Under the pieces are notes generated by a model. It was not told the DNA's origin. It searched no databases and worked only from the letters and a program-made list of their open reading frames with translations. 64,000 bases of DNA from VXNE01 sp965203615. Its GTDB lineage: Bacteria; Pseudomonadota; Gammaproteobacteria; Pseudomonadales; Azotimanducaceae. The position numbers and the translations under genes are program-made. The stretch is taken from NCBI GenBank assembly GCA_965203615.1, contig OZ241900.1, forward strand, positions 2,170,001 to 2,234,000, given 5' to 3'. Within the stretch, counting starts at the first letter, position 1, and every line of letters starts with the position of its first letter. This document shows positions 59,680 through 64,000 of the stretch, piece after piece.

Positions 59680-61230
59680 TCAGTCGCCGTAGCTATGCGT
59701 CGACTTGAACGCTTCCACGGCTTCCTTCATGTGTGTCTCGATGTCGTCGTCGAAGGCCCCCGACGCGGTGATGTCGGCCATCCACTCTCCGTGTTCGGCA
59801 CGCATGTACGCGAGCAGGTCGCGCTCGAAGTCGAGCACGTGGTTGACCGGCACGTCCTCGAGGTATCCCGCGTTCGCGGCAAACAGGGCCACGCCCATTT
59901 CAGCCACCGTCATCGGCGCATCCTGGGGTTGCTTCATCAGTTCCTCGATGCGCTCGCCGTGTTCGAGCTGCCGCCGGGTCGCCTCGTCGAGATCCGAGGC
60001 GAACTGCGAAAACGCGGCCAGTTCGCGGTACTGGGCCAGCGCCAGCTTGATGCCGCCGGAAATCTGCTTGATGAACGGCACCTGGGCGGAGCCGCCGACC
60101 CGGGAGACCGACAGGCCCGGACTCATCGCCGGCCTGAGGCCGGCATTGAAACGGTCCGTCTCCAGGATGATCTGGCCATCCGTGATGGAGATGACATTGG
60201 TGGGGATGAATGCGGACACGTCGCCGGCCTGCGTCTCGATGATCGGCAGCGCCGTCAGCGAGCCGGTCTGACCCTTCACTTCGCCGCCGGTCTGCTGCTC
60301 CACGTATTCCGGGTTGACACGCGCCGCCCGTTCGAGCAGCCGCGAGTGCAGGTAGAAGACATCCCCGGGATATGCCTCCCGGCCCGGCGGGCGGCGCAGC
60401 AGGGAGGATATCTGGCGGTACGCCCAGGCCTGCTTCGTCAGGTCGTCGTAGATCACCAGCGCGTCCTCGCCGCGGTCGCGGAAATACTCGCCCATCGCGC
60501 AACCGGCATAGGCCGAGACGAATTGCATCGGGGCCGGGGCCGATGCGCTCGCCGCCACGACGATGGTGTGATCCATGGCTCCGTTTTCCGTGAGCGTGCG
60601 CACGATGTTCGCGATCGTCGACATCTTCTGGCCGATCGCGACATAGATGCACTTGATGTCGGAGTTCTTCTGGTTGATCACCGCGTCGACCGCGATGGCG
60701 GTCTTGCCGATCTGCCGGTCGCCGATAATCAGTTCCCTTTGCCCGCGGCCGACCGGCACCATCGCGTCGATGCACTTGATCCCCATCTGCACCGGCTGGG
60801 AGACGGACTGGCGCGCGATGACGCCCGGCGCGACGCGTTCAATCGGCAGCGTGGCCTGCGCCTCCACCGGGCCTTTGCCATCGATCGGATTTCCGAGGGC
60901 GTCCACCACGCGGCCCAGCAGTTCCGGGCCCACCGGCACTTCGAGAATCCGCTTCGTGCAGCGCGCCGTCATGCCTTCGGACAGACTCTTGTAGTCGCCA
61001 AGCACGACGACGCCGACGGAGTCGCGCTCCAGGTTCAATGCCATGCCGTACAGGCCGCCGGAAAACTCGATCATCTCCCCGTACTGCGCCTCGGCGAGTC
61101 CGTGGATGCGAATGATCCCGTCGGATACGCCGATGATGGTTCCCTCGTTCTGCGCCTGCGACGCGATATCGAGGTTCTCGATCCGCTGCTTGATGATGTC
61201 GCTGATTTCTGAAGGATTCAGTTGCTGCAT
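59680..61230 (-). CDS. atpA: ATP synthase F1 alpha subunit
   Basis: This is a 516-residue regulatory nucleotide-binding subunit from ATG 61230 (MQQLNPSEISDIIKQRIENL); the open frame upstream to 61278 has no support. Walker A is LIIGDRQIGKTAIAVDAV. Also present are VDALGNPIDGKGP, DALVIYDDLTKQAWAYRQIS, LRRPPGREAYPGDVFYLHSRL and the Arg-finger segment RPAMSPGLSVSRVGGSAQ. Length and motifs are standard. Confidence 0.97.
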   Translation of the reverse strand: MQQLNPSEISDIIKQRIENLDIASQAQNEGTIIGVSDGIIRIHGLAEAQYGEMIEFSGGLYGMALNLERDSVGVVVLGDYKSLSEGMTARCTKRILEVPVGPELLGRVVDALGNPIDGKGPVEAQATLPIERVAPGVIARQSVSQPVQMGIKCIDAMVPVGRGQRELIIGDRQIGKTAIAVDAVINQKNSDIKCIYVAIGQKMSTIANIVRTLTENGAMDHTIVVAASASAPAPMQFVSAYAGCAMGEYFRDRGEDALVIYDDLTKQAWAYRQISSLLRRPPGREAYPGDVFYLHSRLLERAARVNPEYVEQQTGGEVKGQTGSLTALPIIETQAGDVSAFIPTNVISITDGQIILETDRFNAGLRPAMSPGLSVSRVGGSAQVPFIKQISGGIKLALAQYRELAAFSQFASDLDEATRRQLEHGERIEELMKQPQDAPMTVAEMGVALFAANAGYLEDVPVNHVLDFERDLLAYMRAEHGEWMADITASGAFDDDIETHMKEAVEAFKSTHSYGD

Positions 61231-61287
61231 TCGGTCTGTCCTCTCGTTCGCGGGCACCCGCTCAAAACGGGCATCCAACCGCGATCC

Positions 61288-61833
61288 TCATGTTCTCGCC
61301 AGCGACTCCGCCAGCTTGTCCAACTTGCCCCGCACCGAGCCGTCGACGACGGTGTCGCCCGCGCGAATAACGGCACCCCCGATCAATCTTCCATCCACCG
61401 CCGTGCTGACGTCGATCTCCCGCTCGAAACGCCTCTTGAGCGCCGCGCTCAGCCGTTCGATCTCGTCGTTCGTCATCTCCACCGCCGAAGTCACCTCTAT
61501 GTCCAGCGTCTTCTCCGCCTCGGCCTTCAGCGCCTCGAACTGCTCACTTATTTCGGGAAGCAGCGCCAGGCGCTTGTTTGACGCAAGCACCTGAATGAAC
61601 CGGCGTACCGACTCCGTCACGTCGCCGAACTCGGTCCGCAGCAGTTCGAGGAATTCGTACGCCTTCTGCGCGTCGGCAACCGGCGAGGCGACGAGGTCGC
61701 GAACTCCCGGCTCCCAAAGCGTCCGCGCCAGGAAGCCGAGCGTCCGTGACCAGCGATCCTGGTCGCCCCTCGCGCTAGCGAGGTCGAAGGCCGCATTCGC
61801 GTAGGGACGCGCGAAAGTCGCTAGCTCTGCCAT
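61288..61833 (-). CDS. atpH: ATP synthase F1 delta subunit
   Basis: This 181-residue peripheral-stalk subunit starts at ATG 61833 (MAELATFARPYANAAFDLA). The upstream extension to 61965 would overlap atpF and is rejected. Conserved parts are ARPYA-AF at the start, the six-helix N-terminal domain, and the C-terminal EIDVSTAVDGRLIGGAVIRAG followed by VVDGSVRGKLDKLA. It links F1 to the b subunits. A 94-bp gap separates it from atpF. Confidence 0.95.
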   Translation of the reverse strand: MAELATFARPYANAAFDLASARGDQDRWSRTLGFLARTLWEPGVRDLVASPVADAQKAYEFLELLRTEFGDVTESVRRFIQVLASNKRLALLPEISEQFEALKAEAEKTLDIEVTSAVEMTNDEIERLSAALKRRFEREIDVSTAVDGRLIGGAVIRAGDTVVDGSVRGKLDKLAESLART

Positions 61834-61927
61834 GGAGCCCTCTGCCGGGGGAGCTTCCCCGACCGCTGACGCGCAAGGAAGTGCCAGCATTTCCTCCGTC
61901 GCCGGAAACGTACTTCCATGCAAGTCC

Positions 61928-62398
61928 TCAAAGCTCTCCCGCCAGCCGATCCAGCAGTTCGCCATGGCGGCGCCGGTCGATACTGGCGGACAGGATCCTT
62001 TCCGCGCCCTGCACGGCGAGCGCGGCGACCTGCGCCCGCAACGCCTCCTTCACGCGATTGGCATCCTGTTCCATTTCCGCGGCGGCCGCCTGCTTCAGGC
62101 GCTCGCCCTCTTCGCGCGCCTCGGCTCTCGCCTGCTCGATCATCTGCGCAGCCTGTCCCCGCGCCTGGTCGACGATCTGCCGCGCCTCTTCCCTCGCTTC
62201 GCTGAGCCGCGCGTCAGCGCGTTCCTGTGCGGCCTCCAGGTCTTTCTGCGCGCGCTCCGCCGCTTCCAGGCCTCCGGCTATCGTCTCCTGCCGCTCCCGC
62301 ATGGCCTGCCGGAGAAACGGCCAGATAAACCGATGGCAGAACCACACGAAGATGAGGAAAACAACGGACTGCGCCAGGAGCGTAGCGGTGATGTTCAT
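61928..62398 (-). CDS. atpF: ATP synthase F0 b subunit
   Basis: This is a 156-residue subunit from ATG 62398: one N-terminal membrane helix (MNITATLLAQSVVFLIFVWF) and then a long Ala/Glu/Arg right-handed coiled coil (LEAAQERADARLSEAREEAR and so on) that makes the peripheral stalk. It ends with ILSASIDRRRHGELLDRLAG, the usual delta-binding end. Only one b-type gene is present, as in Gammaproteobacteria, unlike the b/b' pair of Alphaproteobacteria and Cyanobacteria. Confidence 0.96.
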   Translation of the reverse strand: MNITATLLAQSVVFLIFVWFCHRFIWPFLRQAMRERQETIAGGLEAAERAQKDLEAAQERADARLSEAREEARQIVDQARGQAAQMIEQARAEAREEGERLKQAAAAEMEQDANRVKEALRAQVAALAVQGAERILSASIDRRRHGELLDRLAGEL

Positions 62399-62435
62399 CT
62401 GCCTTGCCTCCCTTGTTCGGGTCGTTCCGGGCCGG

Positions 62436-62672
62436 CTAGCCGCCGACCGCAAATATCACGTAGAGACCGATACCGACGGCAATCATCGGCACGGCGTCCA
62501 CGAGGCCGAGCACGATGAAGAGCTGGGTTCGGAGCATTGGCAAGAGTTCGGGCTGGCGCGCGACGCCTTCCAGAAACTTGCCTCCCAGAACGCCCACGCC
62601 GATGGCTGCGCCAACCGCGCCAAGCCCCATCATCACGCCGCCCGCGACATACAAAAGAACAGCTAGTTCCAC
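62436..62672 (-). CDS. atpE: ATP synthase F0 c subunit
   Basis: This 78-residue hairpin proteolipid has a first helix with GGVMMGLGAVGAAIGVGVLGG, the polar loop ARQPEL, and a second helix QLFIVLGLVDAVPMIAVGIG carrying the ion-binding Asp. The Asp and lack of the extra Gln/Glu/Ser sodium signature suggest H rather than Na. The loop and length are typical. It forms the rotor ring. Confidence 0.97.
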   Translation of the reverse strand: MELAVLLYVAGGVMMGLGAVGAAIGVGVLGGKFLEGVARQPELLPMLRTQLFIVLGLVDAVPMIAVGIGLYVIFAVGG

Positions 62673-62742
62673 GATTCAGATACTCCTTCTACGCCTTTCG
62701 GCCGTTGACTATTGTTTGCATCGCCATGCCTGCCATTCGCGA

Positions 62743-63579
62743 TCAGTGTTCCTCCTCGACGTCGTACGCCTGGGCAAGGTAGACCACCGTGAGGACCGCG
62801 AATATGAAGGCCTGCAGGATGATGATCAGCACATGGAACACCGCCCAGGCCCACTGCAGGACGCCGCCGAAAATTCCGATCATCCAGCCCGAGTACATGA
62901 GGGCGATGAGGATGAAGATCATTTCACCGGCATAGAGGTTGCCAAACAACCGCAGCCCCAGCGAAAGGGGCTTCGCGATGAGCGTGACCCCCTCGAGGAT
63001 GAAGTTGACCGGCGCCAGGATCTTCGGGAAGGGATGGAAGGCGAGTTCCTTCAGGAAACCCATCGGGCCCTTCTGGCGAATACTGTAGAAGAGGATGAGG
63101 GCGAAAACGGTGAGCGCCATACCCATCGTCACGTTCGGGTCCGTGGTCGGCACGATTTTCATGTAGGGCACGCCAAGCGCGTGCGCGAGCTGCGGGATCC
63201 AGTCCACGGGCACGAGATCCATCAGGTTCATGAGGAACACCCACACGAAGATCGTGAGCGCAAGCGGCGCGATGAGTTCGTTGCGGTGACTGAATATGGA
63301 CGACACCGTGTCGTCGATGAAATCCACCAGCATCTCGACCGCGTTCTGCAACTTGCCCGGGATGCCCGCCGTGGCGCGGCTGGCCGCGATACGGAACACC
63401 GCGCAAAACAGGATCCCAAGGCCGATCGCCCATCCCATGGAGTCGACATTGATCGCCACGAAGCCCATGTCCGCCGCTTCCTGAGCGGTGGACGCGAAGC
63501 CCCATGTCCCGTCCGGATGCTGGCCGTACGTGAGGTTGGTCAGGTGATGCTGGATGTATTCGCTTGAGCTTTCGGCCAT
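62743..63579 (-). CDS. atpB: ATP synthase F0 a subunit
   Basis: This is a 278-residue membrane stator subunit. The essential Arg is in FLKELAFHPFPKILAPVNF to SLGLRLFGNLYAGEMIF (the R in LRLFGN), followed by conserved Asn/Gly and a last helix with ILQAFIFAVLTVVYLAQA. The N-terminus has HHLTNLTYG, typical of the family. It provides the proton half-channels. It lies 70 bp upstream of atpE and directly after atpI. Confidence 0.96.
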   Translation of the reverse strand: MAESSSEYIQHHLTNLTYGQHPDGTWGFASTAQEAADMGFVAINVDSMGWAIGLGILFCAVFRIAASRATAGIPGKLQNAVEMLVDFIDDTVSSIFSHRNELIAPLALTIFVWVFLMNLMDLVPVDWIPQLAHALGVPYMKIVPTTDPNVTMGMALTVFALILFYSIRQKGPMGFLKELAFHPFPKILAPVNFILEGVTLIAKPLSLGLRLFGNLYAGEMIFILIALMYSGWMIGIFGGVLQWAWAVFHVLIIILQAFIFAVLTVVYLAQAYDVEEEH

Positions 63580-63658
63580 GTCACTCGCGTTGCGTCAAGC
63601 CTGTTCTCGTGTTTCCGTCAGAGCGCCTGCTTCAGGCGCTCGCCTCATGTCTTAAGGG

Positions 63659-64000
63659 CTACTCGGCCCAAGGCAATAGCGGCGCGACCATCTGCGCCAC
63701 GACCGCCACCGTCAGCGCCGCAAAAAATCCCAGCGGCTCCAGCGCAATCGTGGACACTGCCACAGCCATCAAGACCGCTGATAGCAACCACTTGAAAGCG
63801 CCATGGCCCAGCAATCGCCGGGCCTCGCGCAGCCGTGCATCGTCGCCGTCGAGAGACAACCGCCGTGCCGCGCCGAAGGCAAAAAGCGCATTCGGCAGCA
63901 CGATCACCGCTCCTCCCAGCAGGGCCGAGCCCGCTTGGGGAAGACCACCGAACATCATCAACAGGCACACCACCCCGACGGCGGCGGCTTGTAGGCCTAC
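63659..64000 (-). CDS. atpI: ATP synthase assembly protein AtpI, 5' end cut by window
   Basis: The frame is open from 63659 to the end of the window, giving 113 visible residues; the true start lies beyond 64000. A small membrane protein with GSALLGGAVIVLPNALFAFGA, then a basic loop RRLSLDGDDARLREARRLLGH and two further hydrophobic helices (LLSAVLMAVAVSTIAL, FFAALTVAVVAQMVAPLLP) fits AtpI/Unc1. The position just before atpB supports this. It helps c-ring assembly. Confidence 0.85.
   Translation of the reverse strand, partial: VGLQAAAVGVVCLLMMFGGLPQAGSALLGGAVIVLPNALFAFGAARRLSLDGDDARLREARRLLGHGAFKWLLSAVLMAVAVSTIALEPLGFFAALTVAVVAQMVAPLLPWAE

Noticed and set aside
59497..61212. A 571-codon plus-strand open frame
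   Set aside because: It is antisense to atpA and part of atpG and has no recognisable domain.
62515..63567. A 350-codon plus-strand open frame
   Set aside because: It is antisense to atpB and atpE; His/Glu/Arg-rich shadow of membrane-protein codons.

Overview
This is a 64 kb stretch of a high-G+C bacterial chromosome (about 60-65% G+C by eye). The best taxonomic clue is core-gene order. A complete F-type ATP synthase operon (atpI-B-E-F-H-A-G-D-C, minus strand, 56.9-64.0 kb) is followed on the same strand by glmU-glmS-uvrD, the neighbourhood known from Gammaproteobacteria. ubiA next to a rubredoxin gene fits the same group. Secreted sulfatases, a TonB-dependent receptor, TRAP transporter genes and large surface proteins with animal-like adhesion domains suggest a marine, possibly host-associated (for example sponge-associated) uncultured gammaproteobacterium. 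That lifestyle is inference.

Layout. 0-10.6 kb: a DNA-processing island. It holds a KTSC protein, a tightly coupled minus-strand operon (SNF2 helicase, SbcD/Mre11-like nuclease, SbcC/Rad50-like ATPase), a divergent PD-(D/E)XK nuclease with a PUA/EVE-like C-terminus, an HNH nuclease broken by one in-frame stop, and a second decayed gene. 10.7-18 kb: three secreted type-I sulfatases, a DUF3604 protein and an esterase-like hydrolase, probably for sulfated or esterified glycans. 18-24 kb: a 2013-codon secreted protein with cadherin-like, SwmB, seven FN3, SRCR and leucine-rich-repeat domains. 24.1-26.3 kb: an IS630-type transposase remnant and a tandem duplication of a Uma2-family gene, one copy broken. 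26.3-31 kb: a Gfo/Idh/MocA oxidoreductase, a double-hotdog dehydratase, an acyl-CoA dehydrogenase and a WYL regulator. 31-34 kb: two translationally coupled nuclease genes and an HNH gene. 34-38 kb: a dicarboxylate/amino-acid symporter and a TonB-dependent receptor. 38-39.1 kb: an AbiEii-like nucleotidyltransferase with an overlapping small partner. 39.2-46.7 kb: rubredoxin, ubiA, TRAP permeases dctQ-dctM, a Calx-beta/thrombospondin-3 surface protein and a TRAP binding protein. 46.7-52.1 kb: uvrD, glmS, glmU. 52.1-56.2 kb: an insertion between glmU and the atp side carrying a Fic protein, an Eco29kI-type restriction-modification pair and a decayed HigBA toxin-antitoxin. 56.3-64 kb: a GST and the atp operon, cut by the window end inside atpI.

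No rRNA, tRNA, CRISPR array or intact insertion sequence was seen. Many starts are GTG or TTG, and several genes overlap by 4 nt (GTGA, ATGA or TTGA), so translational coupling is common.

The best candidates for undescribed systems are: (i) the helicase-SbcD-SbcC operon with the divergent nuclease; (ii) the coupled RecB-like/DUF2779 plus PD-(D/E)XK pair facing a WYL regulator; (iii) the nucleotidyltransferase plus 132-residue partner; and (iv) the SRCR-containing surface protein.
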